Shown piece after piece: positions 18,557-26,505 of a DNA stretch of 64,000 bases. The position numbers and the translations under genes are program-made. Positions within the stretch are counted from its first letter, which is position 1, and the number at the start of each line of letters is the position of its first letter. The notes beneath the pieces were generated by a model. It had not been told where the DNA came from and did no database searches. It was given only the letters and a program-made list of their open reading frames with translations. This DNA comes from Bacteroidales bacterium (GTDB lineage: Bacteria; Bacteroidota; Bacteroidia; Bacteroidales; UBA932): the NCBI GenBank assembly GCA_017550525.1, contig JAFZOU010000050.1:1-64000 (forward strand), given 5' to 3'.

Positions 18557-21500
18557 ATGAAAAACACCCTGATATCACTTTTAATCCCTGCAGCCATCCT
18601 GGCCGCCGGGTGCGCTGAGGCAGAGACAGACTCCCCTGCCGGCATTCCTCCTCGGCGTGAGGCCATGGAGGTTGCAACGGTCCACGTAGGGTTTTCGTCC
18701 ACGGAAATGGGCATCGGAACAAAATCCGTGGTCTCGCATGACGTAGAGAACTTCACGGAAGCCTATCTCTTTGCATTCTGGGCGTCCGGGGCCGATGCCG
18801 GGAAGCCATGCACCGTGGGCGGGGCTCCGGCCGCGGTGTACACGGACAGCAAGAGCTTCAACTGGACTCTCCCCGCGAATGAGCCAATAGAGGTGATGGC
18901 CGTTGTCAACGCTGTGGATGATATCAGGCATCAATTAGAACTGTGGGCAGCTGGCGCTACTCAATATACCAGGGGTGATCTCTTATCCTTCAAGTTTACC
19001 TGCGCCTCTGCAAGCGATCTCACGGATCTTCTGGACAGGGAATACAACATGCCCATGACAGGGTCAGTAACGGTAACGATAGACCCCGACGCCCCCTCCC
19101 TCACCATTCCGGTAAAGCGGCTCTTTGCAAAATTTGACATTACCCTTGATGTCAGCAGCTGGGCAAGTGACGGTTGGACAGTCAGCGCCGCACATGTATC
19201 CGGAGCGCGTTCAAATACGGAAGTGCCGTATTTCTATACAGGAACGGGGGTTGGTTTCAAGCAGACAGATCCAGGGAAATTCGCAGCAGTGGACTCGTCC
19301 ACCGATGAGGACCTTGACAACCTGGATTTCCGGGATGCCAGCAACCGGTCAAAAGCCGTCTCCTACTACTTTCTTGAGAACTGCCAGGGCGTTTCCGGGA
19401 GCGCTTCAAAATGGAGCACTGTAGCTCTTGACCTTGGCTCCGCCGTAGATAACTGCTCATATCTGAAAATCAACGTGGGCGCCACCAAACCGGGTTACGG
19501 AGAGCGCCGTTTCGGTTACCGGATTTATCTGGATTCCACAAATGGATCGGCCATGAAATCCGGCTTCAACATTATCAGGAACACATACCGGTCCATCATC
19601 CTTAAGCTTGGTTCCCCGCAGGACGGCTTCCTGTGGACAAATACATCGGCCCTTACGGCGGCACCGGGAGAGACATTGAATATCCCCTTTGAGACTACCC
19701 TCGGAAGCAGCGAACTTACTTTCCTCCCGCTTGGCGGCGGGCTTGAATACGTGAGTCATTCCTTCCACAGCAATTCCGGGCAGCTTACCTATTTTCCCAG
19801 CGGCGGGACGGCCGTTTTCCAGGTTCCCGGCAGCGCAGCGGACGGGAATTATACGTTAAGGGGCGGAAACGCTACCGGTGAAATATCGGATGAAGTGGAC
19901 GTCCAGGTGGTTTCTCCTGTCACTCTCACTCATACAATATCGGCCAGTCATTACGCCTTCCAAAGATTCACAATCACCCTGCACTCTGAGGACATGACCG
20001 GCTGGAGCAGCTCAAAGAAGGCCCGGCTGGAGGAAGTGTTTACAAACCTGTCCCTGCGGCAAACTTCCGAGGACACCCATATTATATCAGAAGGGACGGC
20101 CTATTACACCGGCAACGTGCTTAACAAAGCTTTCACCGTGATGTCCACAAGGGATGCGGCATCCACTTTCGAGGCCTACAATAATGTCAGCGGCGTAATC
20201 TATAAAGACATTTCCGTGTCCATTGACAGGCCGGTCATACACTTCATCCAGACACTCACCGGGCCGTATGTGGACAATAGTTTCATCGGCCTTGACGATG
20301 AGGGCGATGACGGGCCGATATATGACACCCCAATCACAGGACAGACTGCCAAGGGGTATTTCCAGATATGTAATGAGTCTGGAACGGCTATTACCGTCCA
20401 GGCGGAAGACCTTGCCCTTGGCTCACTAGGGCTCACCAGCGTTCTGGGATTGCCCTCCTCTGTCTCTCGCTCATCCTTCTCTCCGGATACATTCGCGTTA
20501 AGTGCGTATCTTGACGACTGGGTCTGCCTGGAGGGCGACGGCTTCTACTCCAATGTGGACGATGTCTGTGAATTCATCTCCAAGGTTTTCAACTCAGACC
20601 TCCAGCTGCGTTCTGAATCCGGAAAGCTTGTGTGCTCGGAACCAGTTCACTTCAAAGTGACAAACCCGTTTGCTCAATGGTTTAGAACCGATGACCTCAC
20701 GCCGTTCACATACTCTGTGATTGTGGACGGGAGCTCGGATTATGTCTTGTCTGACGACTTCTCTTCCAGATGGCCTTATTGGGCCGATTTCCAACCAACC
20801 GTAATCTCACACGGAAACGTAAACACCGCCAAGGGCTCTTATTCCCCATATTCCCTTGTATGGGACAGCCATGCCAACGAAGTAGAGAGCCTGAGGGTTG
20901 CCGATGACCTCCATAACCATGGGCTCATAGAGATTGGCGGCACAATCACCCACTCAAGGACAGGAGACACCATGACCATGCTTTGGGGCCGGGTTAATGT
21001 CATACGGGAATACGTCATATATGCTGGCTACCAGTTCAGCCAGGTCAATTACCTTAGCTCTCCAACTTCGCCGGCCAATTCCGGAAACATGTCCAGATTC
21101 ATCCCATACATATTTGTAAGGGACAATACAGGGATGCCGATAAGCCTCAGGAACTGCGTCAGGACCACTGCAACTGCCCAGACCGGAATCAATTCCGTGA
21201 ATCCGTCGGAGAACTTCTACGCCGAGACCTGCCGCACGGAGCACTGGTGGCCGGAACACGCCAACATGTCAAATTATGACCATAGTAACTCCACCCTCTG
21301 GGACTGCGAATACTCAGATACGGAGCGCTCCTATCTTCTCCAGAATAAGGTGGTTGTGTACTCCTCCCCTAAAACCGTCACATCAAGGGGAGAGCTCTCC
21401 TACTATGAGCTTCAGTATGTGGGCCCCGTTGCCGATTCCCACCTGAATTTCTTCCTCGGGCATCACGGCCATCATGCCGACAATATCTATTCTTTCCGTA

Positions 21501-22021
21501 GTGTGGCCTACTGGAACCAGCCCGCTTTTGAGTTCAATACGGCCAGTATCAATCCGGCCAATCACCCGGAGATCAGGACCTTCCCCAGCGGGGAGAAATA
21601 CCTCGCCATTGGGGACTACACCAGGGTGCGGTTCTTCTGGAGGATAAAAAAGAGTTCCCTTACCAAACTGAACAGCTATGACACCAGGTACGCAATTGAC
21701 CTCACCCAGACTTTCAAGACCAGCTATACCAACACGGGAGACGGCTCCACATATTATATGTACTACTTTGGAGAGGATATGTTCAAGCAGGCATACACAG
21801 CTACGGCATACTATGATCCAAGGCGTAACACCAGGGAAAAGCTCAAGCTTTACACCCCTTCAATCCCCTTCTATAGGCTTAAAGGAAATACCGCCCACGC
21901 TGCATTTGACGGCGCGGTCTCAGGTAGTTACAAAGAGGAAGACATTGTGAACAGCCATAAGATGGGCCAGGCCTACGGCACGGCGGACTCCTTCTGGCTA
22001 CCGGAAAACCAAATTGAATAA
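18557..22021 (+). CDS. Giant DUF4906 fimbrial tip lipoprotein
   Basis: 1154 aa, lipobox AAILAAGCAEA (Cys near residue 19). The first ~340 residues are fimbrillin-like (AYLFAFWASGADAG, MTGSVTVTIDPDAPSLTIPV, KRLFAKFDITLDVSSW). The rest is long and beta-rich with many aromatic residues (SLVWDSHANEVESLRVADDL, HWWPEHANMSNYDHSNSTLW). This size and position match DUF4906-type proteins that close Bacteroidales mfa-like operons and are thought to be tip adhesins. Several HNH-like and HHGHHADN clusters near residue 970 could bind metal, which is speculation. Last surface subunit of the operon; ligand unknown. Confidence 0.78.
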   Translation: MKNTLISLLIPAAILAAGCAEAETDSPAGIPPRREAMEVATVHVGFSSTEMGIGTKSVVSHDVENFTEAYLFAFWASGADAGKPCTVGGAPAAVYTDSKSFNWTLPANEPIEVMAVVNAVDDIRHQLELWAAGATQYTRGDLLSFKFTCASASDLTDLLDREYNMPMTGSVTVTIDPDAPSLTIPVKRLFAKFDITLDVSSWASDGWTVSAAHVSGARSNTEVPYFYTGTGVGFKQTDPGKFAAVDSSTDEDLDNLDFRDASNRSKAVSYYFLENCQGVSGSASKWSTVALDLGSAVDNCSYLKINVGATKPGYGERRFGYRIYLDSTNGSAMKSGFNIIRNTYRSIILKLGSPQDGFLWTNTSALTAAPGETLNIPFETTLGSSELTFLPLGGGLEYVSHSFHSNSGQLTYFPSGGTAVFQVPGSAADGNYTLRGGNATGEISDEVDVQVVSPVTLTHTISASHYAFQRFTITLHSEDMTGWSSSKKARLEEVFTNLSLRQTSEDTHIISEGTAYYTGNVLNKAFTVMSTRDAASTFEAYNNVSGVIYKDISVSIDRPVIHFIQTLTGPYVDNSFIGLDDEGDDGPIYDTPITGQTAKGYFQICNESGTAITVQAEDLALGSLGLTSVLGLPSSVSRSSFSPDTFALSAYLDDWVCLEGDGFYSNVDDVCEFISKVFNSDLQLRSESGKLVCSEPVHFKVTNPFAQWFRTDDLTPFTYSVIVDGSSDYVLSDDFSSRWPYWADFQPTVISHGNVNTAKGSYSPYSLVWDSHANEVESLRVADDLHNHGLIEIGGTITHSRTGDTMTMLWGRVNVIREYVIYAGYQFSQVNYLSSPTSPANSGNMSRFIPYIFVRDNTGMPISLRNCVRTTATAQTGINSVNPSENFYAETCRTEHWWPEHANMSNYDHSNSTLWDCEYSDTERSYLLQNKVVVYSSPKTVTSRGELSYYELQYVGPVADSHLNFFLGHHGHHADNIYSFRSVAYWNQPAFEFNTASINPANHPEIRTFPSGEKYLAIGDYTRVRFFWRIKKSSLTKLNSYDTRYAIDLTQTFKTSYTNTGDGSTYYMYYFGEDMFKQAYTATAYYDPRRNTREKLKLYTPSIPFYRLKGNTAHAAFDGAVSGSYKEEDIVNSHKMGQAYGTADSFWLPENQIE

Positions 22022-22025
22022 TTAT

Positions 22026-22568
22026 ATGAGAAAACACCTTCTGGCGCTTGCCCTGTGCCTTGCAAGCATGACTTCTGCCTTCTGCCAGCAAAAAGGGCAC
22101 TTCATTCTTGGCGGCGGCACATGCGTCATTTTCGGAACCGGGAGTCCGTCCGTTTTGATGTACTCTCTTGAAGCGGGCATCTCCTATGACATTTTGGAGA
22201 GCCTCAGGCTAACGGGGACTCTTGGCGGTTTCCGCAGTGTCATCTCCTTCGGGTATGACGGATGGCAGCCCCAGACCGCCAACGGTCCGCTGGCCCGCAT
22301 CGGGGCCGATTACCTCTTCCTGCAGGAAGGTTCCACCTTCCGGCCATCGGCCTCATTGAGTGTGGGATACAGGCTCAGAGTACCACCGGGGGCCGATTCC
22401 TCCGGGCTCTCCGGTCCACCCGTGCGGGCCGATGGCGCCTTCCTCACGGCCGCAGTCGGCTCCGATGTGCGAATTGGCGGCCTCCGCCTGAGCATCGCCC
22501 TCACGGGCGAGCTTACGTCCACCCTCCATCCAGCCGCCGGAATCCGCCTTGCCATCCTGCTGCCGTAG
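22026..22568 (+). CDS. Small outer-membrane beta-barrel-like protein
   Basis: 180 aa from the ATG at 22026 (MRKHLLALALCLASMTSAFCQ), 4 bp after the tip gene stop. An in-frame TTG at 22014 would overlap that gene and is less likely. Signal peptide followed by alternating strands (GHFILGGGTCVIFGTGSPSV, SLEAGISYDI, LRLTGTLGGF, SASLSVGYRL, LSIALTGEL), ending in a hydrophobic strand with Ile-Leu-Leu-Pro. The pattern fits a small porin-like or OMP_b-brl protein. The gene arrangement suggests a role with the fimbriae but nothing in the sequence proves it. Confidence 0.65.
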   Translation: MRKHLLALALCLASMTSAFCQQKGHFILGGGTCVIFGTGSPSVLMYSLEAGISYDILESLRLTGTLGGFRSVISFGYDGWQPQTANGPLARIGADYLFLQEGSTFRPSASLSVGYRLRVPPGADSSGLSGPPVRADGAFLTAAVGSDVRIGGLRLSIALTGELTSTLHPAAGIRLAILLP

Positions 22569-22573
22569 GGCCT

Positions 22574-23518
22574 CTACAGAAGGAAGAAGAGCGCCACGCC
22601 GGCGATAGTTACGGCAAGGCCCACGATTTCCTTGAAGCGGATGCGCTTTTTCTCAATTAGGATCTCCGGGAAAATGATGATTACTGGCGTCAGGGCCATA
22701 AGTGTTGATGCAATCCCGGCGTTGGCGTAGCGCACGGCCATAAGGGAAAGGGATACGCCAAGGACTGGGCCGAAGGCCGTTATTATGGTTGCATACCTCA
22801 TTGCAACGCGGTCCTTGACGGCGCTGCGGAGCTTTCCAAAGTCCTTCTGCAAAAGCAGGATTGCAAAGAATCCTATGCCACCTACAATGGCTCTCATCAT
22901 GGTTGAGGCAAAGGATAGCATTCCTTCCATCAAGTAGGGGGCATCGGCCGGAATTGCATCGGCATAATATTGCATGCCGATTTTACTGAGCACCAGCCCA
23001 ACACCCTGGCCTATCCCGGCGCCAATCCCCAGCAGGACGCCTTTCAGGGGCAGGTCCAGCTTGAAATGGTAACCGCCGCCGTCACGGCTGAGGATGGAGA
23101 TTGCAATACCAAGGAGCGTAACTCCCATGGCAAGGATTGCCTTCCAGCCAAGGGTCTCTCCCAGCATCATCCATCCGGCAATTGCGGCCATAGGGGGCGC
23201 CAGAGTCATAAGAAGCTGCCCAAACCTGGGGCCGATGTAGAGATAACAGTTGAACAGGCAATAATCCCCGAACACATAGCCCACCAGGGCTGAAAGCCCC
23301 AGCCACAGCCAGGTGCTTTTATCGGCATAAACCGGATAGGGATGGCCGATAGTAACCCACAGCAGTATACCAAGAAAAAGCGTAGCCAGCACCAACCTGA
23401 GCACGTTTGTGACCATGGCGCCAACCCTCTTGCTTGCCTTGGCGGCAAACCAGGCGGTGATGGTCCAGGAGACGGCTACGCCAAGAGAGATTATTTCCCC
23501 GAGGTGGTTCATTACCAT
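22574..23518 (-). CDS. EamA/DMT-family permease
   Basis: 314 aa, ten hydrophobic segments arranged as two five-helix EamA repeats, typical of drug/metabolite transporters in the inner membrane. Conserved features include the second-helix WFAAKASKRVGAMVTNVLRL and the end of each half (MTLAPPMAAIAGWMMLGETL; LMALTPVIIIFPEILIEKKR), where the second-half helix before a charged ILIEKKRI fits the family. Substrate unknown. Convergent with the fimbrial operon (5 bp apart) and divergent from the PreA-like gene. Confidence 0.88.
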   Translation of the reverse strand: MVMNHLGEIISLGVAVSWTITAWFAAKASKRVGAMVTNVLRLVLATLFLGILLWVTIGHPYPVYADKSTWLWLGLSALVGYVFGDYCLFNCYLYIGPRFGQLLMTLAPPMAAIAGWMMLGETLGWKAILAMGVTLLGIAISILSRDGGGYHFKLDLPLKGVLLGIGAGIGQGVGLVLSKIGMQYYADAIPADAPYLMEGMLSFASTMMRAIVGGIGFFAILLLQKDFGKLRSAVKDRVAMRYATIITAFGPVLGVSLSLMAVRYANAGIASTLMALTPVIIIFPEILIEKKRIRFKEIVGLAVTIAGVALFFLL

Positions 23519-23577
23519 TTGCCTTACCTAATCATATCAATTTCAGTTGTTTCTGCGAAGTTACTAAAAAAAATGCT

Positions 23578-23585
23578 TATCTTAG
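23578..23585 (+). promoter_or_regulatory. Putative -7 box of preA-like gene
   Basis: TATCTTAG differs by one base from TAnnTTTG, 20 nt before the ATG at 23605. On the opposite strand TAACTTCG (complement near 23556-23563) is an equally imperfect box for the transporter gene. Confidence 0.45.
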
Positions 23586-23604
23586 TGCATCTAAAACTAT
23601 AGCT

Positions 23605-25047
23605 ATGCATATCCTTGAAGAAGCCTCCCGCTGCCTTTTATGTGCCGATGCCCCCTGCAGCAAAGCCTGCAAGGGCGGTGACCCCGCCAGAGCAATCCGT
23701 GCCATCCGTTTTGACAACCAGGCAATTGCCCGTAAATGGGTGTCAGGCTGCACGGAAGAAGAGCTTGAAGCAGCAGAGAAAGCCTGTATCCACTACGACT
23801 TCCCAATCCGTATCCGTGAGATAGTTTCAAGCCTTCCTGAAGCCCCCTCAAGGCCCCTTCCAAGCCTGGAGATAGACTTCTGTGGCATCCGCTGCGAGAA
23901 CCCCTTCTTCCTGGCTTCATCGGCCGTATGCACCAACTATGAGATGGTGGCCCGTGCCCTGGAAGCCGGATGGGGCGGCGTATTCTACAAGACCATCTGC
24001 ATGCAGGAGATAAAGGAGGTCTCTCCCCGTTTTGACGCCGTCTACGGCAGCGGAAAGAAGGGAGACTTCTACGGATTCAGAAACATGGAGCAGCTCAGCG
24101 AGAACCCCGTGGACATGGATTTTGATATCCTTCGGCGCCTGAAACAGAATTACCCCTCCAAAATAATCATCGCTTCCATCATGGGACAGAAGGAAGAGGA
24201 ATGGATAGAGCTTGCAAAAATGGCCCAAGAAGCCGACTGTGATGCCGTTGAGCTCAATTTCTCCTGCCCTCAGATGCGTGAGGCCGGTATGGGCAGTGAC
24301 GTGGGCCAGGACCCTGAGCTGGTGACATTTTTCACCGCCTACGTCAAGCGCAGCGTGAGCATTCCGGTCATCCCCAAGATGACGCCAAACATCGCTCACA
24401 TATCCGGCCCCGCAATGGGAGCGTACTTTGCCGGGGCCGATGCAATATCGGCCATCAATACCATCAAGAGTATCACTATGGGAGACGGGTCTGAGGTGAG
24501 CGGCTACCAGACCGGATCCGGTTATTCCGGCAGGGCCGTCAAGCCCATCGCCCTCCGCCACATCCTCTCCATGGTTCTGAACCCCATGATGAAAAACATA
24601 GAGTACAGTGGCGTGGGAGGCATTGAAACCTGGCGTGATGCCCTGGAGTTCATCCAGCTTGGCTGCCGCAACGTCCAGGTGTGCACGGCCGTCATGCAGT
24701 ACGGCTACCGCATCATCGAGGACCTTATCCTGGGCCTTCAGAACTATATGGCCGATAACGGCGTGGAGCACCTCTCAGACCTTGTGGGAGAACGCCTGCC
24801 GCTGTTCCGCCTCCCGTCAGACCTTGACAGAAGCACCATTGTCTATCCAAAGTTTGACACTTCAAAGTGCATCGGTTGCGGCCGCTGCACCATCTCCTGC
24901 GCCGACGGCGGCCACCAGGCCCTCATCTTCAACGAGGAGACCCGCCGGCCCCGGTTCATCGGCCCCAAGTGCGTTGGCTGCCATCTATGCAGGCTTGTAT
25001 GCCCTGTGGGCGCCATTTCATCGGCCAAGAGGGTGAAAAAGGCGTAA
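23605..25047 (+). CDS. preA: PreA-like dihydropyrimidine dehydrogenase subunit with fused N-terminal Fe-S domain
   Basis: 480 aa. Residues of about 95-400 are the FMN-binding DHOD-like barrel of dihydropyrimidine dehydrogenase (CGIRCENPFFLASSAVCTNY, NFSCPQMREAGMGSDVGQ, KMTPNIAHISGPAM). The C-terminus has two 4Fe-4S ferredoxin motifs (CIGCGRCTISC, CVGCHLCRLVCPVGAIS). The first ~85 residues (SRCLLCADAPCSKACKGGDP) look like the Cys-rich helical domain normally at the front of the NAD(P)H-handling partner PreT. No preT gene follows: the next gene is an integrase. In mammalian DPD the catalytic Cys lies in GMGxACGQ; here the segment reads GMGSDVGQ. Pyrimidine reduction is the family role, but the actual substrate and electron donor are uncertain. 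Confidence 0.82.
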   Translation: MHILEEASRCLLCADAPCSKACKGGDPARAIRAIRFDNQAIARKWVSGCTEEELEAAEKACIHYDFPIRIREIVSSLPEAPSRPLPSLEIDFCGIRCENPFFLASSAVCTNYEMVARALEAGWGGVFYKTICMQEIKEVSPRFDAVYGSGKKGDFYGFRNMEQLSENPVDMDFDILRRLKQNYPSKIIIASIMGQKEEEWIELAKMAQEADCDAVELNFSCPQMREAGMGSDVGQDPELVTFFTAYVKRSVSIPVIPKMTPNIAHISGPAMGAYFAGADAISAINTIKSITMGDGSEVSGYQTGSGYSGRAVKPIALRHILSMVLNPMMKNIEYSGVGGIETWRDALEFIQLGCRNVQVCTAVMQYGYRIIEDLILGLQNYMADNGVEHLSDLVGERLPLFRLPSDLDRSTIVYPKFDTSKCIGCGRCTISCADGGHQALIFNEETRRPRFIGPKCVGCHLCRLVCPVGAISSAKRVKKA

Positions 25048-25072
25048 TACCTAATCACAAATTGCGACGAGT

Positions 25073-25993
25073 TCATTTTCTCATCGCCAGCCCCACCTTT
25101 TCTATCACTTTCCGTTTGGCGGCGTTGTCGGGGTGGACGTAAAGGTTCAGCGTGGTGGATATCGACGCGTGGCCCAGAATGGCCGATACCGCCTTGTAGT
25201 CGCACCCAGCCTCGATGCACCGGGTTGCAAAACTGTGCCTCAACGCGTGAAAACGCACCGGGGGTAGTTTAAGGGCATCCAGCACCTTCCGGAAATATAT
25301 CCGCATATACCTTGGTTCAAGGGGTTTCCGGGTATTCGAGACAAGGTAGTTATCGGCCTGGGCTGTCCGCTTTAACTGCCTTATTTTTTCCACAAGGTTC
25401 CGGCCGATAGGGATGTCCCGCACGGACGATTCCGTCTTTGGCGATGTCACGGAAAGGTAACTCTCTTTCTCGGGTCCATCGGCCAGGTATATCCTCTGCA
25501 CAGTCTTCCTCACATGAATGACTCTGGCGGCAAGGTCCAAGTCCTTCCACTGCAGGCCGCACATCTCCCCTATCCTGAGCCCGCTGTTAAGGCAGATGAG
25601 TAGTCCCAGGTTCCTATAGGAAAGATGCTCTTCCAGATACTTGTGCAGCGCTTTCTGCTCTCTTCCGGAGAGAACCGGGATGGTGGGCTTTGTCTTTGTT
25701 CCAGAAGGATAATGGACTTCAAATTCCACGTGCGGCCATAGGCCACCCTTTTCTCCGTACCGGAGTATCATTTTCAGCACCAGGATAGTATCCTGGACGG
25801 TTTTTCGGCTTAGCCCCGCCGCGATTTCCCGGTTCACGAAGTCCTGGATCTCTTTCTCCGACGGGACTTCCGCAAACGCCGGGAGGAGGTGCACGTTAAG
25901 GAGTTGAACATAAGTGGAATAGGAGGATGGCTTTACCCATTGGCGCTTTTCGGCCTTCCAGGCTGCGGCAACGGTTTCAAATGTTTGTGACAT
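25073..25993 (-). CDS. Tyrosine recombinase / phage-type integrase
   Basis: 306 aa. N-terminal SAM-like core-binding domain (res ~5-95) and a catalytic domain with all key residues: Arg in NSGLRIGEMCGL, Lys in the beta-hairpin after TSPKTESSVRDIPI, HxxR in HALRHSFATR, His in LGHASISTT and the nucleophile Tyr in LNLYVHP. It lies just left of the inverted-repeat-bounded nuclease island and is transcribed away from it. It carries at least four copies of the genome-wide heptamer, so unlike the island it looks long resident. It may act on the nearby repeats or be the remnant of an integrated element. No attachment site is recognised. Confidence 0.9.
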   Translation of the reverse strand: MSQTFETVAAAWKAEKRQWVKPSSYSTYVQLLNVHLLPAFAEVPSEKEIQDFVNREIAAGLSRKTVQDTILVLKMILRYGEKGGLWPHVEFEVHYPSGTKTKPTIPVLSGREQKALHKYLEEHLSYRNLGLLICLNSGLRIGEMCGLQWKDLDLAARVIHVRKTVQRIYLADGPEKESYLSVTSPKTESSVRDIPIGRNLVEKIRQLKRTAQADNYLVSNTRKPLEPRYMRIYFRKVLDALKLPPVRFHALRHSFATRCIEAGCDYKAVSAILGHASISTTLNLYVHPDNAAKRKVIEKVGLAMRK

Positions 25994-26339
25994 AGTTTTC
26001 TGGTTTAAATATCAGGCGTAAAATTATTGTTTTTTTAGGCCGATCCTCCCCCGCCATTATCCTGGCGTCTGATAAACACGTTCCATCCTGATTTTTGCCC
26101 GTTTTCCCGGACGGAACGGCTAATAACGCACTCCCATCCTGATTTTCGCCCGATTTCCCGGACGGAACGGCGAATAACGCCCTTATCCGCACACTAAGGG
26201 ATAAGGTTTGTTTTGTCATGCCCGACGTGTTTTCCGTCATGCCCGACCCCGATCGGGCATCTTCTGCCGCATCCCTTGTCATTCTGAGCGAAGCGAAGAA
26301 TCTCCAATTGGACAATCAATCAATTAAATCCATAAATCT
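25994..26339. other. Repeat-rich intergenic region left of the nuclease island
   Basis: No convincing gene. It holds two tandem copies (about 26088-26139 and 26140-26190) of a ~50 bp unit also found twice at 43184-43264; a palindrome around 26222-26262 with a GCCCGA..TCGGGC stem; a CATTCTGAGCGAAGCGAAGA repeat (26280-26299) of a type scattered in many bacterial genomes; and the start of the inverted repeat shared with 34305-34491. A 112-codon minus frame here is just the translation of these repeats. Confidence 0.75.
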
Positions 26340-26406
26340 ATGAACAAACAAAAACAAACCTATCTGTCTCCCGAGACAGAAACCCTCGTGGTAAGATTCG
26401 AGGGCA
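26187..26406 (+). repeat. Left copy of the island inverted repeat (leader plus start of small ORF)
   Basis: Near-identical to the reverse complement of 34305-34491, apart from about 40 extra bases (near 26268-26310) containing the CATTCTGAGCGAAGCGAAG repeat. It covers a conserved GCACACTAAGGGATA start, a CCCGA/TCGGG palindrome, the 5' leader and the first 22 codons of the small ORF. Confidence 0.85.
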
Positions 26407-26489
26407 ACATTCTACAAACTATATCAGGTGATTTGAATCCAAAGACTTGGACACCCGGCGAATCTAACTGGTTCGATGATGAAGACTAA
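26340..26489 (+). CDS. Small leader-type peptide of nuclease cassette 1 (49 aa)
   Basis: ATG at 26340, TAA at 26487-26489. Begins MNKQKQTYLSPETETLVVRF and ends with an acidic, Trp-containing tail (SNWFDDED). Its first 22 residues are identical to those of the peptide heading cassette 2 at 34371, after which the two differ completely. No signal peptide. The pattern (Tyr-x-x-Pro near the N-terminus, acidic or aromatic tail) recalls small hypothetical proteins often found before Bacteroidales surface-lipoprotein genes; I know no proven function. Its end overlaps the extended frame of the downstream lipoprotein gene, implying coupling. Confidence 0.7.
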   Translation: MNKQKQTYLSPETETLVVRFEGNILQTISGDLNPKTWTPGESNWFDDED

Positions 26490-26505
26490 AGTTTCACTCA
26501 AGAAA

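Noticed and set aside
25977..26315. 112-codon minus-strand frame
   Set aside because: It translates short palindromic and tandem repeats; no ribosome site or protein-like composition.
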